A stretch of DNA of 64,000 bases from Macquaria australasica (lineage: Eukaryota > Chordata > Actinopteri > Centrarchiformes > Percichthyidae), in contig SEMN01000322.1 of assembly GCA_005408345.1 (NCBI GenBank), positions 248,001-312,000 on the forward strand, read 5' to 3'. Both the position numbers and the translations under genes were made by a program. The first letter of the stretch is position 1, and every line of letters starts with the position of its first letter. Below are positions 1 through 12,000 of the stretch, one piece after another. The notes under the pieces are model-generated. The model saw only the letters and a program-made list of their open reading frames with translations. It had not been told where the DNA came from and made no database searches.

Positions 1-856
1 TGAGTGTCTGATTGTGTTTTATTTTTTTGCAATCAACAACAGATATTTCTCTGTTCACCAATTCAATTCTCTTGCGTTTTATCACAGTGGGCTTCAGAAG
101 AGGTTGCGACCTTGTCCTTAGTTTTTAAAAGCAACACAGTGATGAATCTGCCACAACGTGGGGGCACAAAGTGTTCAACATAAAGGCCATGTCTATTTTC
201 TGTCTTTTGCAAAAAGATTAAAAATGACCTAACTTGACCCCCAAACTTGATAAAAAGCGTATATCTACATACTGGCTGCGGTTAGTCATTAGTGTTAAGA
301 AAGTACAAGCTTGGAGAAAGAACATAACCCTGAGGGAGACGGAGGAAAAGAGATCTGTCAGTAAGAAAGTCATTTACAGGAGCTGCTCGGCGAGCGTGCA
401 AGGCTGGAAAACCGCTGCAGAGGAGCTTCACTTTACAAGCCTTCACACTTCAGACTTACCAGTTATAAGACATCGAAAATCAAATTAGTTACAGCCGACA
501 GCTTTGTTTCAAAAGCAATACATTTCAAGATATTGAGCCACGCGCGACATCCTAAAATGTAGATATTTGATGCCCCACTTTTGTCATGTTTTTCTTCAGT
601 CTCAAGTAAAAATATAAAACACAGTCAAAAGGAAACACCCAGCTCTGCTAATTGGGTTTTAGCACCAAACTCTGCAGCTCTAAGCACATTTTAGCCTCTT
701 TGAGATCACTGTCTTGGTTTTCCAGCTGAACATGGGCTGCAGCAGCGAACACAATCAGACCGGCTGCATGCTGACTGCATGCTTCAAACGACGGAAACCC
801 GAAGTAAACAAGTGGCTGGTGTGGAAAGTGGAACATCTACCTGTAAAAGGACTAAA

Positions 857-1000
857 GCACAGCTGAAAGGAGCGTGAACACTTAACTGGGATCAGATCAG
901 GTGGACAGAAACACGACTTCAATGCGATGCTCATGTTGCTCTGTGTCTAAATGTGTAAATAAGCAACTGTTTGCTAACCCTTAAAGGGAATTTTGAAGTA
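857..1000 (+). repeat. Dispersed repeat family B, truncated copy
   Basis: The segment around 'acacgactt...gttgctctg...aactgtttgct' matches the 3' part of longer copies near 9530-9867, 36275-36645 and 44290-44690. Only the 3' half is present. The element type is unknown. Confidence 0.6.
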
Positions 1001-1451
1001 GGTAGGTTCTATTTTTGTTTTGTTTTTTTAGTTTTTTTTTTAGTTTTTTTTTTTACATATTTTGGGGTCTAAATGACTAATAATTAGCAAAAGTTTTGGT
1101 ACTGGTCCAGTAGATCGCCTCCGCCGACATCTGCGAACGGGCTGCAACGTAATCCTTTTGGGCGATTATTATTCAAAGTGTCTGCCAACATGATGGAAAG
1201 GATCCATACAGAGACACATCGATTTGTTAGAGCGTAAATTACTGGTTGCAGGTGTGTTTCTGTAACTTTGTTTTCCAAGATATTTCTGGAGCTGTCTCAA
1301 CCACCACCCACAATTTATTCTATTCTTTTCCAGCTTTGAGCAGCTCATCCATTTTCTTCAGTGTGGGAGAATGTTGTGCATCAACAGCAACAACACTCAA
1401 AAATCAACCGTATTTGTTATGCATGCAAATTTCTCCTTATTTCTAAATAAA

Positions 1452-1793
1452 TTAGGGCTGGAACTAACGATTATATTTAAATTTAATTCATCTGTTGATT
1501 GTTTTTTTGATAAAGCATTTCATCATCTAGCCTATAAAATCTCTAAAAGTTCCCAGCTCCATCTTTAATTGGCTTGTTTTGTCCAATCAAAGGTCCAAAA
1601 CTCAAATGTATTCAATTTACAACAATATAAAAGTGATAAAAGCAACAAATCCTCACACCTGAGCAACTGGAACCAATAAATGATGGCAGCTTTGCTTGAT
1701 AAACTACGTTAACGATTAATCAATTATGGGAATTGTTGTGGATTCATTTTCTCTCAGTTGATTCAGTTAATCGACTAATCGGCTCAGCACTAA
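1452..1793 (-). repeat. Dispersed repeat family A, minus-orientation copy
   Basis: It starts with 'ttagggctggaactaacgat' and ends with a related inverted sequence. The interior reads, on the minus strand, as the shared core 'ggatttgctgctttt...ttggac...gacaaaacaagc'. Five further copies lie at 32919, 42106, 45689, 53070 and 54421. Matching inverted ends suggest a short non-autonomous DNA transposon. Confidence 0.75.
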
Positions 1794-2790
1794 AATACAT
1801 TTTTAAACAAAAAATGGCAATGTAGTAGCCAGAATCATGCTTTATATCACATATACAGTATCACACCTGTAGTTTAAATAGTTGTTCACGAGGTTTGGGA
1901 GATTAAAATGTATCTGTATTTTTTTTTTTTTGCAGGTATCAGTTCCTTCTCAGCAGTTTTCCAGACTAAAATCTTGCAAGCTGTAGTCTGGCTTTGGGAG
2001 GCTCGTTTCCTGCCTCACAACCAGGCATCTGAGAGTTTGTCCTTTGGGGTTTTGAAAAATTCATTCTCACTTTGGGTCAGGCAATTTCCTAAACTCTCCA
2101 ACAAAACTCTCCCTCGGCTAAAGTTAAAAAAAGGAATGAGATTTTCACATGGCAACAAAACAATACATCCTCTTATTTATTTATATATTTATTTATTTTG
2201 CGCTGCAGTGAACCAAAAGCTTCTAAACTGTAATGTGTTTTAATTTGAGTTTACTGAGCAGCGATTTCCAAGCTATCCAGCAAGCCATGTTTAATGGACA
2301 TCAAAACCCATCTTCAGTGGGCTAATGCAACCCAACGACATCTTTAACGACATAATGCAAACCAATGCCGTCTTTGATTAAATAATGCAAATGTAATGTT
2401 TCGTTCTGTAATAGAATAATGTAACATAAATTCGTTACTTAATGGGATTATGGGAGCTGCAGTAATCACTCGTCTGATGAGCTAATGCTGACTGAAGGAG
2501 GAGATCCCTGCGGTAATGGCCGAGGATGGCGGCTGCTCTGGGACCGTGAGGGATTGAACAGGGTTGTCTGTGTTTCCCCTCTGCTTTTGTCACTGTCTTC
2601 CTGTTTGTCTCCATCTGTCCTCCGTCACATTTTCAGTCTGACTCGCTCGCTGTTCGTCTCCGGCCGCCTCCACCGCTCCTCTCCCTCGGTCTGTCTCCTA
2701 ATGGCCGCAGGGTTCAGGAAGCTTCTTGACTTTTTTTTTTTTAGAAACAAAAAAAGGTGGAAATTTCCAACTTATGCAAACTGTGACGTG

Positions 2791-2816
2791 CACACACACA
2801 CACACACACACACACA
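2791..2816 (+). repeat. (CA)n microsatellite
   Basis: About 13 uninterrupted CA units are read directly. Open frames through this array in several frames are spurious. Confidence 0.95.
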
Positions 2817-3072
2817 GAGCGCCCAGACCTCCACTGAAGGTCGTGTCACAGATTGAATGTTCCCTACTTTTAAAGATAAATCAATCTTCCATTAATGGAG
2901 ATGTGTGTGTGAGTGAGTGTGTGTGTCTGTGTGTGTGTAGAAGCCTAAAAGTAAAATCCTGCATTACTACATCTGTGAATGGCAGTGTGGGCTTAAGATA
3001 CACTGCTGTATTAAAAGCTATAGACGTATGAGGGTTTGCAGAAATATGTGTGTTTGTTTGTTTGTGTATGTA

Positions 3073-3197
3073 TGTGTGTGTGTGTGTGTGTTCACTCAGA
3101 CACTCAGATTGCTGATCAATAGCTGTGATTGAAGGGCCCATTAGCCATCGGAAGCAATAGAGACAGCATCACTCCACATGACAAGCTCTATGAGAAC

Positions 3198-3231
<34 letters not shown>

Positions 3232-3352
3232 ATACGACAGGTAACAAATTAAAAGCTTGACTATGATGAATATACATTCCCCATAAATACATTCTACGAC
3301 CCGCTCCCACATACACACTCTGATTTTCTTACACACACACACACACACACAC
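3073..3352. repeat. Cluster of (GT)n and (CA)n arrays
   Basis: A GT array sits at 3073-3091, followed by CA arrays at 3199-3231 and 3331-3352, with unique sequence between them. Confidence 0.9.
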
Positions 3353-3830
3353 TTTGTTTTCATTTTGTTTTTACGACCAACTCTAAGAGTCATGATTTAC
3401 ATTTACACAAGAGAACAGGCACTAAACAGAGGATTCACCTGCTCCGACGTAAGATTCTCGTCAGCTGGAAACGTTCCTTCAGTCCGCTGCCACTTTCCAT
3501 TCGTCAGCCTCCCAAAGTCTCTCATTAGCTTCTGCACTTGAAGAGTAACCAGGACTGTTTGAAAACGAAGATTTATTTGATTTGAATAGATGTATTCAAG
3601 ATTTATGAAGGATTTCATATACATGTAGAATTTAGGTTCAGAAAACAAAAAAAGACACAAGATCTTTGTTGAAACCTAAGAGCCGTGTATCTTGTTAATG
3701 GCACAATGATTCTCCAGATCACCACAAAGACACTCAATAACAGAAGTGAGGTTTCCTATTGAGACCCTAATTTCTTTCTCTTCCTCCTTTTCATACTTTC
3801 ATCCATCTCTCTCTCTTCCTCTTCATGCAG

Positions 3831-3935
3831 GAGGAAGGGGACTCCAGTCTCTACTGCGAGCTGTGCGATAAGCAGTACATGAGACACCAACAGTACGACA
3901 ACCACATCAACTCCTACGACCACCACCACAAACAG
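3831..3935 (+). CDS. znf804a: ZNF804A-like protein, C2H2 zinc-finger exon
   Basis: This internal coding exon of 35 codons encodes one atypical C2H2 finger. The pattern is C-x2-C-x12-H-x5-H: CELC, then DNH, then the second His of SYDH. The residues CELCDKQY and DNHINSYDH are hallmarks of ZNF804A, ZNF804B and GPATCH8, whose fingers are linked to nuclear and RNA-associated roles. The exon starts after a long pyrimidine tract ending 'tgcag' and ends 'aacag' before GTCAGT, so both boundaries are well supported. It opens and closes on codon boundaries. It lacks the 'IAKAL' residues that precede the finger in human members; these presumably come from an upstream exon. Differences from the mammalian pattern include YMRHQQYD for YxKHQEFD and HHHKQ for HAHKQ. 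ZNF804A is preferred over its paralogues on the basis of the last exon. Exon identity is firm; the choice of paralogue is moderate. Confidence 0.9.
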
Positions 3936-4242
3936 GTCAGTCACACCACCTTAACAAGGCACCCAGAGGTCTGGCTGATCCTGCCACTCATCACCGTAAA
4001 CCCTCCTGAACAAGGTCATGGATTTACTTCATCCCAGGGCCACGACGAGCACTCTGCTCTGGTTTCTGTTACACAAACAAACTGCGCTCGACAAAATCAC
4101 ACAAACACAAGACAATATTATGACCACTAGAACTGCAAACTTGAAACTGATTGATTTTATGACACGTGAAATCCCAACAAAGAAAATTGAGAGTTGCATT
4201 TTGACAGCATATTTTTACATGACAATATCCAGTATACCATGA

Positions 4243-4440
4243 GCAGTGCTGGGCAGTAACGCATTGCTTAGTAATGCACTACAATAATGAGATTAACGAG
4301 GCTAACAGTAAGCTAGCTGTTGATGGTCAGTAAATACAGAATATGTGATGTGTGGGTGTTGTTTAAAGTCGTCTCTTTAAACAACGAAAGTAATGTAATG
4401 AGTAATTATGTAATTACTTTATGAGTAATTGACTACATTT
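4243..4440. repeat. Dispersed repeat, TGGGCARxTAAC-type
   Basis: It begins 'gcagtgctgggcagtaacgc' and is full of 'gtaatg' and 'aattac' motifs. A relative begins near 62971 with 'cattgggcaagttacttg'. This resembles a common fish non-autonomous DNA transposon with ends of the CAGTGxTGGGC type (recall, not searched). Confidence 0.5.
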
Positions 4441-4733
4441 TTCAATAAATTCGATAAATCCGCTTAGAAAATAAAGACGCTCCTAATAACTGCAGAACTT
4501 GCCTCAGAATAATCACATTTTTCAGTTTTCTTCAGTATCACGGTAATCCAGTGATTGCTGTCTGTACGTCCACGGGTACACTGCAAACAGGAGCTGCTAG
4601 TAGCTAATTCGGCATACTTTTAACGGTGCCAGTTTGCCAAAAATGTAAACAAAGATAGGTTAAATCAATCCATAGCAACATTACATCCCGTTTACATCCC
4701 CCAAAACTTAGACTATGATAATCTACCAAATAG

Positions 4734-4769
<36 letters not shown>
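4734..4769 (+). repeat. (AAT)n microsatellite
   Basis: About 12 units of a TAA/AAT trinucleotide repeat are read directly. Confidence 0.95.
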
Positions 4770-5274
4770 GGAGTGACAAAAATATTATATCATTGTGGGA
4801 AAGGTTGCAAATCAATGAGCAGAACTGCTTTAAGGTAATATTGGATTTTTCATTGATTTTTGCATCAGTGTGATGAAGAATTGTGATTTGTCAGCTATTT
4901 AATTTGACCTTCCTGTTTGGTAATATATTATACATACATACATTATAACATACATCAGAAATCATGACAAACAATTTATTTTTTATCCATATTTTTTATC
5001 CATATCACCAACCTCTAAATTTACTTAAGAATGAATCCATCGATGTTTTGGAAGGTTTCGCTCAATATTTTATAAAAAAAAAAAAATTTCCACTGTAACT
5101 CATTTGATTGTCTCATATGCGGCTAAAGAAGTCTGATTTGATCAATTCTGAATGTTGATTGTTTCTTTCTACGGTAGTTGAGGGAACTCTTTCTAAAAAC
5201 CTGTAGATTTAATTGAATCTTAAAATAAGTAAATCTATAAAACTCTTAATTATCTCTTCAAAAAACAAAAAAAA

Positions 5275-5580
5275 AAAAACTCAACTTGGACACCAATGAC
5301 TCGTGACTTCACTTGACCTGAGCCTTTTGACTTGAAAATAATTGATACCTCCCCCCGGACCCAAAGATTAAAAACTATGTTATTCAAATTTAAACAACAA
5401 GACAGAAACATACAACATTCATTCTGTTGTGGTTAATCGTGCTATGAAAGTGCAATGTCTAGGACTCGAAACTCAAAGTTTAGGACTCGGGACTTGTCAG
5501 TCTTGACTCGTGACTTGAGCGCAAAGACTTGAGACTTACTTGTGACTTACAAAACAATGACTTGGTCCCAACTCTGAACA
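5275..5580. repeat. 'ACTTGAGAC' dispersed repeat block
   Basis: Repeated variants of 'gactcgtgacttgag' and 'gacttgagact' flank a central 'acctccccccgga' segment. This looks like a degenerate copy of a fish interspersed element known for runs of 'acttgactt' (recall). A weaker relative may lie near 24835-24900. Confidence 0.5.
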
Positions 5581-5984
5581 TCAATAGTACATATTAGTTT
5601 ATTACATAATAACACACAAGTTTTCAATAATGCACCGTGTTAACCTAAAAAATGGGACTTGCTCCTTCTCTTTCAATCATCATTTTTCTTTTTTCAGTCT
5701 AATGTAAAAACAGTTTGTTCTTCCACAGTGGGATGTGGAGGAAGGCGACTCTGAGAACTTGCAGCTGTTTGGGTGTTTACAAAATTATAGGTGCTGGGAG
5801 GAATGTATTTGCTGCAATTATCATTTGTTCACTTGCAAGCGATGAAAGAGGCATAATATTTTTCACGGTTAGCCGTGTGTCAGAGTTATTAGGTTTACTT
5901 GAGGATGCAGTAGCATTTAGGGCATATTGTTCGAGACTGCAACACTTGCAGGAAATGGATTTTCTGGCAGTAATATTCTCCAGC

Positions 5985-5987
<3 letters not shown>

Positions 5988-6034
<47 letters not shown>

Positions 6035-6040
6035 AGAGAG
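5988..6040 (+). repeat. (CA)n followed by (GA)n
   Basis: A 43-base CA array passes directly into a short GA array. The long frames crossing it are repeat translations. Confidence 0.95.
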
Positions 6041-6689
6041 AGCTAAGCTGCCCGTCTTTTGGTTCACGGTCAGTCACGATGCCTTCTTCTGTTGGAAATG
6101 AAGTGGTTTGCGGAGAGGCTACGTCACCGGCACTTGATGTGCTGCTGTGACGGATGTAGGGAGTCCAGACTGAGAAAAATAGCCATGCACAGTTTATCCT
6201 ACATTATGCAGCTTAAAGAGGCTGTATGCTCCTCTAATTGAATATATAATTTATACAGTGAGATCTGTAAGTAGTAGGAAGGTGACACACGATTTGTTGT
6301 GTTAGCCCTGGATTCAGCACTCTGGATCTGAAAGGAAACAATGAGTATGAGCTTAAAGTGCCGACTCTCAGCTTTACTTAGCGAGTGTTTACATCCACAT
6401 CAGATGAACTGTGTGGGAGCTGTGGCCCTTTTTATACATCGTCCTCTCTCCTTGGCTCTTTAATCTCAAAGCTATTGTTCATTTCACATTCGATGTGCTA
6501 AAGTATGAAGTGTCACTATCCTTATACTAAAGGACTGTCCTTTGTATCTGTCTTTATGGTGGAGTGTGGTCAAACTGTAGCATTTACTGTGTTTGGAGAT
6601 TTGGGGAAGGTAGAGTTACTGTCACTTCAGTATATCTTTGGTAAACAATAGTAATTCATGCCCATTTCACCATAAACGATGTGTACACA

Positions 6690-7361
6690 CAAAAAGCTTC
6701 TAACACCTAGCTTCTTCCAGCTCAGAATCAAATCCAAGATCAGGATTTTATCACTTAAAGATTTAGAAAAAGTCACCCATGCTCTAACATCCTCAAGACT
6801 AGATTATTGCAACTCTCTATACTTTGGCATTAACCAACCTATTCAGTGCTTACAGCTGGTACACAATGCTGCGGCCAGACTCCTGCAGACATAAAAAAGG
6901 GAACGTATTACGCCTGTACTTGCAAGATTCTTCTGTTTGTATTTAAAGCCCTGCATGGTCTCGCCCCGACCTATATTACATAACTTCTATCCCCATACAA
7001 TGGTACAGCTAGGCCCCTCAGATCTTCAGATCAAGGGCCATTAACCATCCCACGATCTTGTCGCAAACTTTTGGTGACAGGGCCATCTCAGCAGCTGCAC
7101 CGAGACTCTGGAATAGTCTCCCTGAAAATATAAGAGCAGCAAAATCTCTTGACTCCTTTAAAAAGTGTCTTAAGACCCACTTTCACCTCCTTGCCTACCC
7201 CTTCAGTGACTCCTGACATGATTTGTCACTATGTATTTATGCATCTATTAGCTACTTCAGTCTTGTGATAATCTTTTTGCTTAATTATGTTTGTTGTAAA
7301 GCACTTTGGCACAAACTTGGTTTGTTTTTAAAGCGCTCTATAAATGAATTTGACCTTGACA
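6690..7361 (+). mobile_element. L2-like LINE 3' end, degenerate reverse transcriptase
   Basis: The plus-strand translation contains a late reverse-transcriptase block typical of L2/CR1-type non-LTR elements: 'THALTSSRLDYCNSL' followed by 'LQLVHNAAARLLQT'. A stop follows at about 6892. Further homology continues in broken frames ('ITPVLAR', then a 'TLE*SP*K' stretch that would be LWNSLP). The 3' tail reads 'gtaaagcactttgg...aaagcgctctataaat', the usual end of such elements. It is 5' truncated and carries stops and frameshifts, so it is dead. It lies in sense orientation within the host intron. Confidence 0.85.
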
Positions 7362-8438
7362 AAAAACGTGTATACGCCATTTCCTGCACATAAATTTGTA
7401 TTTATAAAAGAAGGATGTGTGGTGAGAATGCAGGCTTCAGACCAGGCGTTCACACGGTTTTAGACATATCTGCGGGTGAAATGATAAAATGGACATGAAA
7501 CATAAGATGAGCGACGTAATCTGAAAGTTAGTTTGTTTAGGTTGTTGGCCAGTTTCACTGATTGTGTTATTATTTGCACAGCGTTCTGTAAAATGTCACT
7601 CAAAGGTGCAATTATAAACTTAATTTTAAATAAATGTATCATTCTTTTCATTTACATTCGAGCAATTATTTTCCCATGTGAATAATTAGCTTAATTTAAT
7701 TTAGCTGTGAATTCTATAAATGGATCATCTTTCTAATGTTAAATAATGATGATGGTTTACAGGTACATGTGATAAATTAGTGATATGCGCGTCATAAATA
7801 GCCACAGCCTTGCTAATGTGACACAGTCAGTAAAACCACACGTCTTTGCTGTTCTTCTCATTGACAGATCGAATGAGTGGTGGAGCAGGCAGAAGTAGCA
7901 TTTCTATGTCTATTTATGGCAAACTGTGGTTCCACTTCCATGTACGCACGGTCTTATAAAACTCACGAAAACACGTACGCATATTTCTTTGTGCTTACTC
8001 AGAGTTTGATGTGTATCTGGCGCCTGGTCGCTCAATTACATTTTCACTACATAACAAGAACGAAGAAGAAAAAAACCTTCAGAAATAACATGTTATTTGT
8101 ATTTATTCTGTTCGTCCTGTAAACTAATTCATCTTTTATCAGTTACACTGTAAACTTGTGTTTATTGTAAGAAAAAAAGTTCATGTTTCAACACTTTAAG
8201 AAGCATATAATGTCCACTTTTGGTGTTGATTTAACTTATTTTTCAGGCTGTAGTTGTTTTTGCATTGGACTGCTGGCTATTGTGAGGTTTTTCTTGTCAT
8301 TTTCCCTGTCCACCCCTCACACTGTATGTACACCTTCTAAGAAATGCTGAGGCTACACTCCAAGCTTTAAAAAAAACAACACCACACGCTTCATCTGTCT
8401 TCCTGCCTGTCTCATTGTCCCTGAGACAATGTTTGTAT

Positions 8439-8570
8439 CTGTCTGTCTGTCTGTCTGTCTGTCTGCCTCTGTGTTTTATCTGTCTGTCTATTTTGGTCTG
8501 TTTATCTATTTGTCGGTTTCTCTGCCCGCCTCGCTGTCTGTCTGTCTGTTGTCATCTGTCTGTCTGTGAT
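8439..8570 (+). repeat. TCTG-rich tract
   Basis: A run of tandem 'tctg' units at about 8439-8464 is followed by interrupted copies to about 8570. Confidence 0.85.
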
Positions 8571-8604
8571 ATGAACCCACCGGTATATTATTAATATTAT
8601 TTGT

Positions 8605-8605
<1 letters not shown>

Positions 8606-8651
<46 letters not shown>
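8606..8651 (+). repeat. (CA)n microsatellite
   Basis: This is a 46-base uninterrupted CA array. Shorter impure CA arrays follow at 8765-8825. Confidence 0.95.
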
Positions 8652-8656
<5 letters not shown>

Positions 8657-9052
8657 CAGTATCTCCAGCTTGCAGACAGCTTGCAGACAGAGCTCAGTAA
8701 GTGAATTAAGCTGGTCTGGACTGTACTAAAGCTGACACTGGCTGACTTCGTAAGCACACATAAACACACACATAGAACTGACACGCACACACATACACGC
8801 ACACACTTACACACACACACACACAGAGCAGACAAAGAATTGCAGAGTGGACAGACAAACTGTCACACACAAACAGAAACTAAATGCTGCGTGATCAACT
8901 TATTTAGACAAACATAATTTTACTGTTTTTACCTCTTAATTCTACCTGTTAAAATATTATTTATACCAATACAACTACTACTACTGCTGCTGCTACTATT
9001 TCTACTACTACAACTACTAATAATAATCATAATCCATATGCTTGTCCTCCAG

Positions 9053-9189
9053 CGCCTCAAGGAGCTGAAACAGAGGGAGTTTTACAGAGCGCTGGCCTGC
9101 AGGAGGCAGAGGAGACGCAGGGAGGAGAAGAGAGAGGAGAGAGCGCTGAGGAGGCTCCACAAGCATGAAGAGGGGAGGACAGGAGAGTG
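9053..9189 (+). CDS. znf804a: ZNF804A-like protein, Arg/Lys-rich exon after the finger
   Basis: This 137-base exon encodes 45 residues plus two bases (TG). It begins RLKELKQREF, nearly identical to the segment directly after the finger in ZNF804A, ZNF804B and GPATCH8. A highly basic stretch with RRQRRRREEKREE follows, then ALRRLHKHEE, matching the family KALxRLHxLAE. It is likely an alpha-helical nucleic-acid-contacting or nuclear-targeting extension of the finger. The acceptor is 'cttgtcctccag' and the donor is GTGAGT at 9190. In human genes the next codon is, as I recall, a Cys split by this junction; the TG left here fits that. The frame meets TGA at 9191-9193 if not spliced, so the donor cannot lie further downstream. 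Tyr replaces the Ala of REFAR, a local divergence. Confidence 0.9.
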
Positions 9190-9529
9190 GTGAGTAACGT
9201 GCACTTCTACACGCTAACTCAAAGGACCATACTGACTATATCTGAGTGTTATACTGCTATACTCTGCTATACTTCATATAAAAGTTATTGTTTAAAAAGT
9301 CATTTATTTTAAATAAATCAAAGGGCATGTTATCAAGCTACATAGAACAATGTTGAATATGATGGTTTCCTTTTCATTACAATGACAAGAGGACAAAAAA
9401 AAAACCTGAAATGAAATGACCTCACTGTGAAAAGCTCAGTATTTAAGCGAACATAGATTTAATGCATAATGTTAAAGTGACACAGAGAATCATCACCTGA
9501 CTCAGTTCCCCTCAGCTTTAGAGAGCGTT

Positions 9530-9867
9530 TTAGCGTCTTTTAACTCATCGTTTTGGTTTTATGGCCCTCATCTTATCTGGTTTATTCTCACCACTCTCCT
9601 CAGCCCTGTTTCCAGCATAAAAGCTCTAAAAACCCACCGTACGCTTCCTGCTCAGCAGCAAACAGCAGACAGACACAGTTAGAGACTAGCTGGTGAACAT
9701 GGTGGAGCCAGATATTTTTCTCAGGAGTTGGTAAAACCCAAAAACACACTTACATTCATCAGGTGACCAGAGACACGACTCCAAATCAGTGCTAATATTG
9801 CTTTGGGTCTGCTGGATGTGTACATAGGCATGGGCAACTGTTTGCAAATCCGTTTATACTGATTTAA
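9530..9867 (+). repeat. Dispersed repeat family B, near-complete copy
   Basis: It shares 'ctaaaaacccaccgtac', 'agacagacacagtta', 'gagccagatattttt' and 'caggtga...acacgactcc' in the same order with copies near 36275 and 44290. It ends where the SINE begins. Confidence 0.7.
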
Positions 9868-10009
9868 GGCGACCAGGTAGCTCGCCTGGTAGAGAGCGCA
9901 CCATTAAGGCTGAGTCCTCACCGCAGCTGCATGTCATCCTCGCTCTCTCTCCCGCCGTCTCTTCCTGTCTCTCTCTTCAGCTGTCACTGTCGAATAAAGG
10001 CAAAAAATG
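9868..10009 (+). mobile_element. tRNA-derived SINE, internally deleted
   Basis: The head contains a pol III A-box-like 'tagctcgcctggtagag'. The tail reads 'gctgcatgtcatcctcgctc', then CT-rich sequence and 'gaataaaggcaaaaaatga', a pattern I recall from an abundant percomorph SINE. The B box ('ggttcgattcc' in intact copies) and adjoining sequence are missing between 'ccgca' and 'gctgcatgtc', so this copy is probably inactive. Confidence 0.75.
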
Positions 10010-10219
10010 ACAGAAACAAAAGAAAAAAACTTCACTGTCATGCACTCTGTTTCTGTGTGGGCTATGAGGCTGGTGGTGGTGATAGTAGCCATTTTCTCTG
10101 CTCTTCTCTTGATGAAGGTAGTTCAGGCTTTAGCTTTCAGGGGTAAAAAACATAAATGGTAAACACTTGGCAGTATAAAAAACAACTTTATTGTGAGACC
10201 AATGTGTTTTAGGTTAATG

Positions 10220-10330
10220 GCTCTCATTAGGGTCATTTATTTGTCTATTTAAAGAATCCCTATTAGCTGATGCCATAGCAAGCAGCTAGTCTTCCTGGGG
10301 TCCACACATGACATACATACATAACACATT
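10220..10330. repeat. LINE-like 3' tail
   Basis: The segment 'cctattagctgatgccatag...agctagtcttcctggggtcc' resembles a widespread fish retroelement tail (recall). AT-rich sequence of unknown origin follows. Confidence 0.45.
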
Positions 10331-11784
10331 ACATGATGAACAATAATTACATTAATATACATAAAATTACATTGCATTATTGATGTGTACAATTAGAGAG
10401 AACCTCAAAAGTATTTGTTCCTTCTGACTAATTCTGTTCAATCTGATCAACTGGTTGGTTTCTATTAGCACAATACATAAATCGTGGTTTGGATTTTTAT
10501 TTGTGAAAATTGCTAAATTTGCTAAATTTGAATTTATATGTTTTTGATGTATGCATCATTAATAATTTTGCCAAGATATTACATTTGGTATGTGCCATCA
10601 AATGGTGCAATATCCGTCTTGTTCTTACTTTAGTAGACTCGTTGGAGTATTGTGTTTATGACTGTTTTATTTATTTATTTTTTTAATGAACATGATATAC
10701 AATAAAGTTGTTTTTTATATTACAAGTGTTGCTAGAGTTTTCTCTTCTCCATGCACCTCAGAAGCAGGTGAAGTTGTGCCAGAAATCCATTCTCCACAGC
10801 AGACATTTTGACTTGTCACAGTAGGAAAAGCACACGTTTAACTAATAACATTAATGCTGTTTTTATGTATCGTCAAAGTTACTTCACATCTGTGTGTTAA
10901 TGTTGCTGAAGAAATCTACACATCTCTCTCTGTGTGCTCATGTGCTGGTGGGAAGCTCCGACATCTGGGACTTTCAAGTGGGCTGCCAAACAGTGTTGCG
11001 CTCACGTGCTGTTTGTCTTCAAAAAAGAAAAAAGAAAAACCTGTAAGACAAATGATAAACAAACACAGAGGTCTAGAAACAGATGATGTGGATTTGGCTG
11101 CTTCTTGCTGAAAAACATGTTGTGATGAGAGTTCATCTGGCAAGCTACCAAACAGAGAATTTGGTTCCTCAAAATATGTACGAAAGCACACAAATGCAAA
11201 ATTTGAGCTCAGAGCTGCAAGTCACAACCTGAAAACGCCCCCCCACACACACACACATACACAAAAAAACAAAAACAAAAAAACAACCAAAACGTAGGTC
11301 TCCGCCAAAAAATAGTCCCCAAAGACACGATCAAACATCCACGCCTTTTAAATCCCTGCATGAAAGTCAGAATTTCAATGTAGATCTACTTGGTGACCGC
11401 TGAGCCAAATGTAGGCCCACATACATATATAAACATTTATAAACACTTAATGTACTCAGTGACATGTTTGCTTCACAGTATTGTTCATGAGTAAAAATAT
11501 AACACAGAAGAAAGAGAGAGATCAGTAACTAGCTCCCTGGTTACAATGAGCGTTGGCACAGCAACCAATAAAATGCATCTTGCTGTGCTTAATGGGGATA
11601 ATCGGCAGGGCTATAAAGTGTTTCTGACCAATCACGTTGTGCGGCTGAACCCACTCGCTGCACAGAAAGTCGTGTATCAGTATCGGCTGTCACTGCCATT
11701 TTCAGATTTGCAACAATGCAGTTTGGTTCCTTGCACAAAAGGGACAGAGAGGAGAAGCGTGGCCAAATTGATTTTCAGCTGGAT

Positions 11785-11998
11785 TTCAGCTCCTCACCGC
11801 TTGTCTCCTTGTTTCCTCTCCTCTCCTTTTCATTTGTTTCCTTTCACCTTTTTCCTCTTCTCTTTATTCCTTTACTTTTAATCCTCTCGTCTCCCTTTGT
11901 CCTCTCCTGTGCTCCCTTTTCTTTTTGCCATCTCGTCTCCTCTCCTCTTCATGCTTTCATTTGTTCCTCTCCTCTTCTTTTTCCTCTTCTTTCATCCC
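11785..11998 (+). repeat. CT-rich polypyrimidine tract
   Basis: About 210 bases are almost purely pyrimidine on the + strand, with repeated 'cctctcct' and 'ttcctctt' words. It ends at the border of the CpG-rich block, which begins with 'gatcag' after the tract. Confidence 0.85.
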
Positions 11999-12000
11999 AT

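Larger units (their letters stand above)
1..3830. other. Upstream intron or flank, no exon recognised
   Basis: This stretch precedes the first recognisable exon and is probably intron 1 of the ZNF804A-like gene. No sequence resembling the short conserved first exon of the family was found, so the start codon is likely outside the window. It holds two dispersed repeat copies (857-1000 and 1452-1793), several CA/GT arrays between 2791 and 3352, and a CG-richer patch near 2480-2720 whose open frame has no recognisable domain. The last 60 bases are a pyrimidine tract leading to the acceptor at 3830. Confidence 0.5.
3936..9052 (+). other. Intron between finger exon and Arg-rich exon
   Basis: This 5.1-kb intron starts GTCAGT and ends 'tgtcctccag'. 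It contains an LINE 3' fragment (6690-7361), an AT-rich 'gggcagtaacgcatt' repeat, a 'gacttgagac' repeat block, (AAT)n, two long CA arrays and a TCTG tract. No extra coding exon was recognised. Confidence 0.7.

Noticed and set aside
2485..2856. 123-codon open frame in a CG-richer patch as an upstream exon
   Set aside because: It is low complexity and ends in a CA array. It has no match to the family's first exon and no convincing splice donor in the right phase.
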